Shown here one piece after another: positions 55,026-61,862 of a stretch of DNA of 64,000 bases. The first letter of the stretch is position 1; each line of letters opens with the position of its first letter. Source of the DNA: Methylobacterium sp. (GTDB taxonomy: Bacteria > Pseudomonadota > Alphaproteobacteria > Rhizobiales > Beijerinckiaceae); NCBI GenBank assembly GCA_020253445.1, contig JADCBP010000005.1, positions 1-64,000 on the forward strand. Reading direction: 5' to 3'. Position numbers and translations under genes: made by a program. The notes under the pieces were generated by a model, which saw only the letters and a program-made list of their open reading frames with translations, did not search any database and had not been told where the DNA came from.

Positions 55026-56168
55026 ATGAAACCTGAAATCGTTTCGTCCCGTGATTCCATGCTCTGGAGCCTGATGAGCCGCGATCTGAAACCCGCCCAT
55101 GCCGCCCCCCATGCCTCGCAAGGCTATAGTGAACTCGACCTGCGTTCACGCGACATCTTTCGTCGCATCGTCGAGGGCTATCTCGAAAGTGGCGAGCCCG
55201 TGGGTTCGCGCAACATCTCGAAAGTGCTGCCGGTTTCGCTTTCGGCGGCCACCGTGCGCAATGTGATGCAGGATCTCGAGGATCTCGGCCTCATCTACGC
55301 GCCGCATGTGAGCGCGGGGCGCCTGCCGACCGAAATAGGCCTCAGGCTCTTCGTCGATTCCATCCTCGAGATCGGCGATGTCAGCCAGGAGGATCGCAGC
55401 CGCATCGAGGCGCAGATCGCGGCGGGTGGCTCGGGCCGCTCCTTCGAGGATGCGCTCGGCGAGGCGACGAGCCTCCTCTCGGGAGTGAGCCGCGGCGCGG
55501 GCGTGGTCGTCACCTCGAAATCCAACAAGAAGCTGCGGCATATCGAATTCGTGCGGCTCGACCCCACGCAAGCCCTCGTGGTGCTGGTGGCGGATGACGG
55601 CTCGGTGGAAAACCGTATCCTCGCGCTTCCCCCCGGCCTGCCGGCCTCTGCGCTGACGGAAGCCTCGAACTACCTCAACCATCGCCTCGCGGGCCGCACG
55701 ATCGGCGAACTCCGCGCCGAGATCGAGCGCGATCGCCTCGCCATGCAGGCCGAGATGGACTCTCTCTCCGCGCGCCTTGTGGAAAGCGGGCTCGCGAGCC
55801 TCTCGCAATCCGGCGGGGAGACGCGACTGATCGTGCGCGGGCAGGCGAACCTGCTCGAAGACCTCGAGGCCGCGACCGATCTCGAGCGCATCCGCCTTCT
55901 CTTCGAGGATCTCGAACGCGGCAAGGACGTGATCGACCTGCTCTCCCGCGCCGAGGAGGGGGATGGCGTGCGCATCTTCATCGGCTCGGAGAACAAGCTT
56001 TTTTCGCTCTCGGGCTCCTCGCTGGTGGCCGCCCCCTTCCGCGACCAGAACCAGAAGATCGTCGGCGTGCTCGGCATCATCGGGCCGAAACGGCTCAATT
56101 ACGCGCGCATCGTGCCGATGGTGGATTACACGGCCCGCGTGATGGGGAAATTGCTGGAGCGGGGATAA
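55026..56168 (+). CDS. hrcA: Heat-inducible transcription repressor HrcA
   Basis: 380 residues. N-terminal winged helix ([48 protein letters not shown]), the GAF-like middle and the C-terminal end [32 protein letters not shown]. HrcA binds CIRCE elements before groESL-type operons; no CIRCE site was found in this window. The ATG at 55026 is the longest sensible start; Met12 (55059) or Met17 (55074) would give the ~365 residues seen elsewhere. The last ~35 codons are repeated, diverged, at 58481. Confidence 0.96.
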   Translation: MKPEIVSSRDSMLWSLMSRDLKPAHAAPHASQGYSELDLRSRDIFRRIVEGYLESGEPVGSRNISKVLPVSLSAATVRNVMQDLEDLGLIYAPHVSAGRLPTEIGLRLFVDSILEIGDVSQEDRSRIEAQIAAGGSGRSFEDALGEATSLLSGVSRGAGVVVTSKSNKKLRHIEFVRLDPTQALVVLVADDGSVENRILALPPGLPASALTEASNYLNHRLAGRTIGELRAEIERDRLAMQAEMDSLSARLVESGLASLSQSGGETRLIVRGQANLLEDLEAATDLERIRLLFEDLERGKDVIDLLSRAEEGDGVRIFIGSENKLFSLSGSSLVAAPFRDQNQKIVGVLGIIGPKRLNYARIVPMVDYTARVMGKLLERG

Positions 56169-56371
56169 GGCAGGAATGTAATCCTAGATCATCTTGAATT
56201 GCGCAGAGTTTCAGGGCTTCATGGGCGCCTGCCATGGAAAGCCCATGCCGCTGTTACCGCTTCTTCACCGATCTTCCCGCCTGTCACCTCCTCGCAGTTC
56301 TGACTCGCCTTTCATGCGGGAGGTTCTCTCGATCCGCGAGGACCTGCTCCTCCTCAAGGCCTGCCTCGCCG
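56073..56371 (+). repeat. Copy A of the duplicated hrcA 3' end and downstream flank
   Basis: About 300 bp starting at GGCATCATCGGGCCGAAACG in the intact hrcA and running through the stop codon into the N-terminal part of the first toxin-like gene. It corresponds to 58481-58798 with many point differences and a few small indels. See copy B. Confidence 0.88.
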
Positions 56372-56676
56372 CGATGCGCGTGAGGCTGGAACTGAAATAC
56401 TCGGACACCCAGCCGCGCTGGCCGGCCGGCGACCCGCGCGGCGGGCAGTGGCGGCCGAAGGAGGGTGGTGGAGAGGTGTCAGAAGGTGTCGACCAAGTCG
56501 CTTCTGGGTACTCATTTGGCCAATTGCTCACCCAGTTCGAGACGAGTCTTGGACGGCGCTGTGTCTATCGTTTTGATTTTGGAACTATCGTTGTTCCCGG
56601 ATCAGCGCATTTCCTGTGTGCAGGCAGGGTACCGTCGTCTGCTGTTACACATGGTTATTTTTTGAACGACAACTAG
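56221..56676 (+). CDS. Module 1: toxin-like protein with PAGDPRGGQW junction motif
   Basis: 151 residues. The N-terminal part (REVLSIREDLLLLKACLAAM, RVRLELKYSDTQPRW) leads to the junction PAGDPRGGQWRPKEGGG (residues ~72-88). A variable C-terminus of ~60 residues follows, with LLTQFETSLGRRCVYRFDFG, VVPGSAHFLCAGRVPSSAV and a final HGYFLNDN; it has two cysteines and no similarity to modules 2 and 3. There is no secretion signal. Starts at 56221 and 56314 are both possible. The arrangement suggests a polymorphic toxin-type gene. No activity is assigned. Confidence 0.55.
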   Translation: MGACHGKPMPLLPLLHRSSRLSPPRSSDSPFMREVLSIREDLLLLKACLAAMRVRLELKYSDTQPRWPAGDPRGGQWRPKEGGGEVSEGVDQVASGYSFGQLLTQFETSLGRRCVYRFDFGTIVVPGSAHFLCAGRVPSSAVTHGYFLNDN

Positions 56677-56687
56677 CGGCACCTCCT

Positions 56688-57029
56688 ATGAAACACTCCT
56701 TTATAATCCCTGCCCGCTTCACCTTCTCGCCCGCCGCCATTGCGGCCATCGAGCGCATCCGTGCCGATTGGCAGGCGCAATTCGGAGATCACCCGGAGAT
56801 CGTCAGCGTCGCTTGGGGTCTCTACGATTTCGATAATGGCAAGCGGGGTGAGGGCGTGATCGTCAGCTTCTATACTCGCGAACAGCGGGCCGAGATGGCG
56901 GAGTTCATCCAGATTGTCTCGGGTCTGGAGACGATCTTTTTCACCATTCGCCGTTATGCGCCGCATTTCGACGGGAAAGTGATCGATTTTTCGAACGAAC
57001 GATTCTTTTTCCTGCGCGCTCCGGCATGA
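56688..57029 (+). CDS. Module 1 partner: conserved hypothetical, immunity candidate
   Basis: 113 residues with a good ribosome site (ACCTCCT is anti-SD-like, but the ATG at 56688 is the clear start). It reads KHSFIIPARFTFSPAAIAAIERIRADW, SVAWGLYDFDNGKRGEGVIVSFY, and IIRRYAPHFDGKVIDFSNERFFFLR-like IRRYAPHFDGKVIDFSNERF. It lies 11 bp after toxin-like gene 1, so it would be its immunity gene if the module model holds. It looks like a small soluble alpha/beta protein. Confidence 0.6.
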   Translation: MKHSFIIPARFTFSPAAIAAIERIRADWQAQFGDHPEIVSVAWGLYDFDNGKRGEGVIVSFYTREQRAEMAEFIQIVSGLETIFFTIRRYAPHFDGKVIDFSNERFFFLRAPA

Positions 57030-57055
57030 AAAAAGCCCCCGTTTCGGGGAATTTC
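57028..57055 (-). terminator. Rho-independent terminator reading leftward
   Basis: On the minus strand CCCCG-AAA-CGGGG is followed by GCTTTTTT. It directly follows, on that strand, the tail of a broken gene that ends at 57083. It therefore appears to be left from a gene facing the other way, now inside the module array. Confidence 0.75.
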
Positions 57056-57082
57056 GCATCTCAATCAGGAGGTTTGAACGTC

Positions 57083-57178
57083 TTACGCCGCCATCTGCTT
57101 CTTTGGGGCGGCGTTCTTCACATTCGCATCCACATGCGCCTCGAAGCGCTTGAGCTTCCCGTTCACGAGGCCCTGGAA
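57083..57178 (-). pseudogene. C-terminal tail of an unidentified leftward gene
   Basis: On the minus strand the frame reads IFQGLVNGKLKRFEAHVDAN and then VKNAAPKKQMAA, a stop, and a terminator 28 bp beyond. The residue composition looks like a real protein end. Upstream of 57178 the sequence becomes the shared N-terminal part of module 2 on the plus strand, so the gene is cut. I do not recognise it. Confidence 0.4.
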
Positions 57179-57598
57179 GATCTGCTCCTTCTCAAGGCCT
57201 GCCTCGCCGCGATGCGCGTGAGGCTGGAACTGAAATACTCTGAAAACCAGCCGCGCTGGCCGGCCGGCGACCCGCGCGGCGGGCAATGGCGGCCGAAGGA
57301 GGGGGGAGGCGGAGAAAACGCTGCCGATGAACAGGGTTCGTTATCCGATGGATCAGATCTTTTCGGCGAGGCGCCCGACGGAACGCCCATCGACGGGGTC
57401 GGCGGGATACCGGAGGACAAGCTGAACTGGACAACCCAGCAGTTTATGTCGGCATACTGCAGGGCAGATATTCGCCGGGTCATGCCAGGGGAATTCCTGA
57501 ATATGAAAATAGAAGACGTCATTGCTCGGGCAAAGCAAGGCGAGGCTGCAGCCAACCGGTGTTGGAAACTTCTAAGGCAGGATAGGTTCCGCAAATAG
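57134..57598 (+). CDS. Module 2: toxin-like protein with PAGDPRGGQW junction motif
   Basis: 154 residues if started at 57134; an ATG at 57212 (RVRLELKYSENQPRW) is a good alternative because the part before ~57178 is foreign. It has the same helix DLLLLKACLAAM and junction PAGDPRGGQWRPKEGGG as module 1. The C-terminus of ~85 residues differs: GEAPDGTPIDGVGGIPEDKL, NWTTQQFMSAYC, a basic helix, and a final CWKLLRQDRFRK. The last part is paralogous to module 3. No signal peptide. Function unknown; a toxin role is suggested by the layout. Confidence 0.6.
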   Translation: MRLEALELPVHEALEDLLLLKACLAAMRVRLELKYSENQPRWPAGDPRGGQWRPKEGGGGENAADEQGSLSDGSDLFGEAPDGTPIDGVGGIPEDKLNWTTQQFMSAYCRADIRRVMPGEFLNMKIEDVIARAKQGEAAANRCWKLLRQDRFRK

Positions 57599-57613
57599 AT
57601 GGAGAATAGAAAA

Positions 57614-57856
57614 ATGGCAAGTAAGCTTATGACTCTTATATCCTTTCTTAATAGGAATAGAATTCAATTTCGGCTTGATCAACAAAGCGATGACGCAGTC
57701 ATGGTATCATTTTCCTTCGTCGGGATGCGTATCGAGGTTGAAGTTTTCGATGATCGTCTCGAATTCAGCACCTTTGAGGGCGACGAAAGTGTCGAAACGA
57801 GTGAAGATAAACTTTATCTTCTGATCAAAGAGCGTGGAGAGATACCTCATCGATAG
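57614..57856 (+). CDS. Module 2 partner: small protein, immunity candidate
   Basis: 80 residues; GGAG 9 bp upstream supports the ATG at 57614 rather than that at 57599. AT-rich compared with the host genes. It reads LMTLISFLNRNRIQFRLDQ, VMVSFSFVGMRIEVEVFDD and LEFSTFEGDESVETSEDKL. The alternating pattern suggests a small beta-sheet protein. It is clearly related to the partner of module 3 (same F-x-L...S-F/D-F...V-G-x-R-V/I-E-V-x-F-D-D order). Confidence 0.6.
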   Translation: MASKLMTLISFLNRNRIQFRLDQQSDDAVMVSFSFVGMRIEVEVFDDRLEFSTFEGDESVETSEDKLYLLIKERGEIPHR

Positions 57857-57866
57857 TGAGTTGAGC

Positions 57867-58206
57867 CCTGCCGGCCGGCGACCCGCGCGGTGGGCAGTGG
57901 ATGCCGAAGGAGGGTGGAGGGAGCATTGAGTCGGTCGAACAAGGCCATGCTTCAGAGGCTGAAGACAGTTTCGGCGAGGCTCCAGACGGAACGCCCATCG
58001 ACGGGGTCGGCGGGATACCGGAGGACAAGCTGAACTGGACAACCCAGCGGTTTATGTCGGCTTATTGTAAGGGATACGCCGAGGTGCCAGGGGAATTTTT
58101 GAATATGACCATTCGTGATGTTTTGCGCCTTGCAGAGGCGCGTGATGCTGGTGCCAGGCAATGCAAGAAAGTGCTGACGCAGGACCGTTTTCGGAAGAGG
58201 AGATGA
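57867..58206 (+). CDS. Module 3: orphan toxin-like C-terminus without N-terminal part
   Basis: Similarity begins directly at the junction LPAGDPRGGQWMPKEGGG, with an in-frame stop just before it. So the gene has lost, or never had, the N-terminal helix. The first usable start is the ATG at 57901, inside the junction, giving 101 residues. The C-terminus is the same type as module 2 (GEAPDGTPIDGVGGIPEDKL, NWTTQRFMSAYC, a helix, and a final KKVLTQDRFRKRR). This resembles the orphan toxin/immunity modules of Rhs and CDI loci. It may be silent until recombined. Confidence 0.55.
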
Positions 58207-58472
58207 AAATGACTAAACCAATAACACAACCGAAAAATATCAAAGATATATTCATGTTTCTTGAGCAATTGCGACTGACAAATATCCATTTTTCGTTGAG
58301 GTCGAGCACCGATGACTCAATCTCTGTTGACTTCACGCTTGTCGGTTGCCGCGTGGAAGTCGATTTTTTCGACGATCATATCGAGTTCAGCTATTTCACC
58401 GGCAGCGAAAGCGTGCACGACGACTGGAAGCTCATGCAGGACTTGCTCGACAAGCACTGGAGCGATGATTGA
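58203..58472 (+). CDS. Module 3 partner: small protein, immunity candidate
   Basis: 89 residues. The ATG at 58203 overlaps the module 3 stop (ATGA); a second ATG at 58209 has GAGGAG at good distance. It reads IKDIFMFLEQLRLTNIHFSL, SISVDFTLVGCRVEVDFFDD and IEFSYFTGSESVHDDWKLMQ. It is a paralogue of the module 2 partner. AT-rich. Confidence 0.6.
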   Translation: MKMTKPITQPKNIKDIFMFLEQLRLTNIHFSLRSSTDDSISVDFTLVGCRVEVDFFDDHIEFSYFTGSESVHDDWKLMQDLLDKHWSDD

Positions 58473-58480
58473 ATTCTCCC

Positions 58481-58798
58481 GGCATCATCGGGCCGAAACG
58501 GCTCAATGACGCGCGCATCGTGCCGATGGTGGATTACACCGCGCGGCTGACGGGCAAGCTGCTGGGAAGGGGACAAAATAGGAATGTTGTCCTGTATCGG
58601 CTTGAGTTTCCGTGGCACTTCAGGGCTTCATGGGCGCCCGACCTTCATGGGCGGCCCGACAAGGAAAGCCCATGCCGCTGTTACCGCTTCTTCACCCATC
58701 TTCCCGCCTGTCGCCCCCTCGCGCTTCTGACTCGCCTTTCATGCCGGAGGTCGTTTCCATTCGGAACGATCTGTTCCTTCTCGAAACTTGCCTCGCCG
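58481..58798 (+). repeat. Copy B of the hrcA 3' end and flank (displaced copy)
   Basis: It starts with the same GGCATCATCGGGCCGAAACG as hrcA and encodes [20 protein letters not shown] then ARLTGKLLGRG, but without the hrcA stop at the matching place. It continues with the same downstream flank as copy A (CTTCATGGGCG, CCCATGCCGCTGTTACCG, TTCTTCACC) to the N-terminal part of a module (DSPFMPEVVSIRNDL). The two copies differ at many bases and by in-frame indels, so the duplication is not recent or came from a different lineage. Confidence 0.88.
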
Positions 58799-58914
58799 AT
58801 CGTGCGGCGGCGAACCGATCGAACAAGGCTGGATCGCGCCGGCTCAAATCCCTCCGAGAACATTTAACCAGGACCCCGACGAAATGGCGAGGTTTTCGGA
58901 TCCATCCAGCTTGA
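58612..58914 (+). pseudogene. Degenerate N-terminal module piece
   Basis: A 100-residue frame. GFMGARPSW...GKPMPLLPLL, SSRLSPPRASDSPFMPEVVS and IRNDLFLLETCLA match the N-terminal part of module 1, then the frame turns to unrelated sequence; no junction motif follows. It looks like the remains of a module whose C-terminal part was replaced or lost. Confidence 0.5.
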
Positions 58915-59070
58915 GCAGCGCCAAAATCATCGCCCTGAAATCGAATGCTGCCCTTGAGGGGTTGCGGCGTGTCAATGCGCCTGATCGACATCGGCCTGAA
59001 ATTTCAAGAAATGGAAAGTTGTCCCGGCCGGATCAGGGGCGGCGTGGCTGGCGGCGAGGGAGGGACCACC

Positions 59071-60078
59071 ATGGCGGATGGCGAGAGCGGAACCCGGATC
59101 GAGCCTGACAGCGCAACGCCGATTGGCCGGGCAGCGGCGGCCCTGGCCTTTGCGACTCCGGATGCGTCGGCGCGACGCTCCACCAAGACCGAGCGGCGCG
59201 AGGCAATGCGGCGGCTCCAGGCTGATCCGGATGCAGTGCGCCGGGCCTTCGAAACCGGGGAATACCCCTATTCCGACCGGCTGACCGAACGCGCCTATGC
59301 CCGGCAGATGGCGGCGTTGCAGGTGGAACTGCTCAAGGCGCAGAACTGGATCAAGGCCAGCGGTGAGCGGATGGTGATCCTGTTCGAAGGGCGCGATGCC
59401 GCCGGCAAGGGGGGCACGATCAAGCGCTTCATGGAACATCTCAACCCGCGCGGGGCCCGTGTGGTGGCTCTGGAGAAGCCCTCCGACCGCGAGCGCACGC
59501 AATGGTATTTCCAGCGCTATATCGAGCATCTCCCTGCGGCGGGTGAAATGGTGCTGTTCGACCGCTCCTGGTACAATCGCGCCGGGGTTGAACGGGTCAT
59601 GGGCTTCTGCCAGCCGGGGGATTATCTCGAATTCATGCGGCAGGCGCCGCTGATTGAACAGATGCTGGTGCGGTCCGGCATCCGGCTGTTCAAATATTGG
59701 TTCTCGGTAACGCAGGGCGAACAGCGCGCGCGGTTTGCCGCGCGCGAAAGCGATCCTCTGAAGCAATGGAAACTTTCACCGATCGATATTGCCTCGCTCG
59801 ACAAATGGGATGATTATACTGAAGCAAAAGAGGCGATGTTCTTCTATACCGATACTGCGGATGCGCCTTGGACGATTGTCAAATCCGATGACAAGAAGCG
59901 CGCCCGGCTCAACTGCCTGCAACATTTCCTCGCCGCGCTGGAATACCCGAACAAGGATCCCGAGGTGGTGGTTGGCCCGGACCCGCTGATTGTCGGCTCC
60001 AGCCTGCATGTCGTGCGCAAGGCGGCACAGATCATCGGCAAATCCGTGCCACCGGAGGCGCGTCGAAGCCCGGGCTGA
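59071..60078 (+). CDS. ppk2: Polyphosphate kinase 2
   Basis: 335 residues from the ATG at 59071, with GAGGGAGGG upstream. Walker A VILFEGRDAAGKGGTIKRF, the lid motif ARVVALEKPSDRERTQWYFQRYI, Walker B-like VLFDRSWYNRAGVERVMGF, and KYWFSVTQGEQRARFAAR. It is a one-domain PPK2 that transfers phosphate between polyphosphate and nucleoside di- or triphosphates. About 70 N-terminal residues are extra and probably disordered. It lies after the module array and before fmdA. Confidence 0.93.
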   Translation: MADGESGTRIEPDSATPIGRAAAALAFATPDASARRSTKTERREAMRRLQADPDAVRRAFETGEYPYSDRLTERAYARQMAALQVELLKAQNWIKASGERMVILFEGRDAAGKGGTIKRFMEHLNPRGARVVALEKPSDRERTQWYFQRYIEHLPAAGEMVLFDRSWYNRAGVERVMGFCQPGDYLEFMRQAPLIEQMLVRSGIRLFKYWFSVTQGEQRARFAARESDPLKQWKLSPIDIASLDKWDDYTEAKEAMFFYTDTADAPWTIVKSDDKKRARLNCLQHFLAALEYPNKDPEVVVGPDPLIVGSSLHVVRKAAQIIGKSVPPEARRSPG

Positions 60079-60265
60079 AACGCGCCTATCGCTGCCTGGG
60101 CGCCGCCTTTCCCGGTCGGCGTGAGGCGGGTTTCTGGCCGGTCGGGCCTTCACATCGCCCCCGAAGCCGCGCGCCGCAAAAGCCGGGGCCAGACCCTTGC
60201 GCCGGCTGCCGGCGGTGACGTGGATGCGACACGCCGGGCGTCAGGCACTCACCGGAGATTCCTGA

Positions 60266-61207
60266 TCAGGCGAGAAGGCGCTTTTCGATGACGCAATGGA
60301 TGCCCTTCGAGCCATTCACGGTCTGGGTAACGCGAAGGTCGGCGGCAAGCGAGCAGAGGGTATAGGCATCCTCGCGGGAGAGCCCGCGCTTTTCGCCAAG
60401 CAGCACGATCATGTCGCGCAACGCCATCTCGGCACAGCGGTCGAGATCGGGGTCCATGCCCATGGTGATGTGATGTGTCGGCGTTTCAGCGCGCGGGTAG
60501 CCGAAATTCAGGTCCTTCCGCAGGGTCAAGCGGAAAGTGCCTTGGAGCGCGGTTTCAATCGCCGTCACGCAGACCTCGCCATCGCCCTGCGCGCCGTGGC
60601 CATCGCCGCAGGAGAAGCGCCCGCCCGCGACGAAACATGGGAGGTAGATCGTCGCGCCGGCCATCAGCTCCTTGTTGTCGAGATTGCCGCCGAAGGCTCG
60701 CGGCACGATCGAGGTCACGCGTCCCCAGGCTGGCGGCGGGGCCGTGCCCATCACACCGAAAAACGGCTTCAGTTCCAGGTTGATGCCGAAGGGGAGTTTT
60801 GCCATGCGCGCATGGAGATCCATCGGGATATGCAGGATGCGCGTCTCGTGGAAATCCGATTGCAAGGTGCCCGCGAGCGGCCGGATGACATTGTAGCCCC
60901 AGTTGGTGCGCGGCGTGACCTCCAGGATGTCGACCTGAAGCACATTGCCCGGTTCCGCCCCTTCCACCGCCACCGGGCCGGTGAGGATGTGGCCGGGAAG
61001 CTGCTTCGGCGCGCGGGCATGAATGTCGGCGATTTCGGGTAGCACGTTGAGGCCCGTGCCCGGCTCGGGCTGCATCTCCGGCGGGCCGGTCACGGTGTCG
61101 ATCGTCACCGTGTCGCCGCTCGCCACCGTCAGAACCGGCGGCAAGGCGGCATCGAAGAAGCCCCAGTGGCAGGTCTCGGCGCTCGCCTTGAGGTGATGAT
61201 GCGGCAT
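60266..61207 (-). CDS. fmdA: Acetamidase/formamidase family protein
   Basis: 313 residues from the ATG at 61207 (GAGGAGAG upstream). Motifs: TCHWGFFDAALPPVLTVASGDTV, GHILTGPVAVEGAEPGNVLQVDIL, GRFSCGDGHGAQGDGEVCVTAIE and DRCAEMALRDMIVLL. The family hydrolyses short amides to ammonia and acid. In frame with it and without a stop lies the tail of an EamA-type transporter, so a longer fused frame reaches 61630. The family start and the ribosome site argue for 61207. Confidence 0.9.
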   Translation of the reverse strand: MPHHHLKASAETCHWGFFDAALPPVLTVASGDTVTIDTVTGPPEMQPEPGTGLNVLPEIADIHARAPKQLPGHILTGPVAVEGAEPGNVLQVDILEVTPRTNWGYNVIRPLAGTLQSDFHETRILHIPMDLHARMAKLPFGINLELKPFFGVMGTAPPPAWGRVTSIVPRAFGGNLDNKELMAGATIYLPCFVAGGRFSCGDGHGAQGDGEVCVTAIETALQGTFRLTLRKDLNFGYPRAETPTHHITMGMDPDLDRCAEMALRDMIVLLGEKRGLSREDAYTLCSLAADLRVTQTVNGSKGIHCVIEKRLLA

Positions 61208-61405
61208 GGTTCTCTCCTCGCCAGGATCAGGATCGCGGATCGGTTCGCGGCTGTTGCACCTCATCATATCGAGCGTGCCGGGCACAACCAGACTTGCGCC
61301 GAGCACGGTAACCGGATCGGCGATTTCTCCAAAGACCAGAAAGCCTGCGAGGCTCTCGTGGTCGAGCGGGCGAATTGCCACTGTTGATCGCGTCGCCCCG
61401 ATCAG
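61208..61405 (-). pseudogene. EamA/DMT-transporter C-terminal fragment
   Basis: The frame reads GLIGATRSTVAIRPLDHESL, AGFLVFGEIADPVTVLGASL and VVPGTLDMMRCNSREP, which is the last part of a DMT/EamA permease: the usual W/G-F-L-V-F-G-E-x-P-D/D-P block followed by a final helix with G and R-R/R at its end. There is no upstream part and no start. It runs in frame into fmdA. Confidence 0.6.
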
Positions 61406-61424
61406 GCCAGCATTGAGTCCCGGA

Positions 61425-61862
61425 TCAATTACGATCCGCGTCGAGAGCGGCGCGCAAGGCTGCCAGCCGGGGAAGCAGCGTCGCCATATCGTTCGCCTCG
61501 GGCATGGCCCCGATGCGCTCGGCCCAGGGCTGCGTGGCCGCGATGCAGGATTCTCGCATCGCGCGCCCTGCTTCGGTAATCCGCACGATCTTCGAGCGAC
61601 CATCCGCCGGATCGGGATGAATGGCCACAAGACCCTTCTGCTCCAGCCGGTGGAGGGTGCTGGTCATCGTCCCCTTCGTCACCTGAAAGGCACGCGCAAG
61701 CAGGGCAGGAGATTTCCCGTCACCGACCCGCACGCAATGATTGAGCACCGTGAATTGTGCAATCGTCATGCCCGAAGGCATCAGACGTTCGAACTGCGTC
61801 TGCGACAATTGCGCGATGATGCCGATCTCGTTGAAAAAGTTGAAGATCTCCGATGTCTTCAT
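61425..61862 (-). CDS. MarR-family regulator of the nitroreductase operon
   Basis: 145 residues. Winged helix: LMPSGMTIAQFTVLNHCVRVGDGKSPALLARAF, QVTKGTMTSTLHRLEQKGLVAIHPDPADGRSKIVRITEAG. Its ATG overlaps the nitroreductase stop by 4 nt (ATGA), so it is co-translated. Two perfect 14-bp palindromes precede the operon, a typical MarR target. It probably represses its own operon in the absence of a ligand such as a quinone or nitro-compound. The ligand is inference. Confidence 0.9.
   Translation of the reverse strand: MKTSEIFNFFNEIGIIAQLSQTQFERLMPSGMTIAQFTVLNHCVRVGDGKSPALLARAFQVTKGTMTSTLHRLEQKGLVAIHPDPADGRSKIVRITEAGRAMRESCIAATQPWAERIGAMPEANDMATLLPRLAALRAALDADRN

Noticed and set aside
56465-56665. 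A second short frame inside module 1.
   Set aside because: Overlaps the junction-motif gene in another frame and has no similarity to the other modules.
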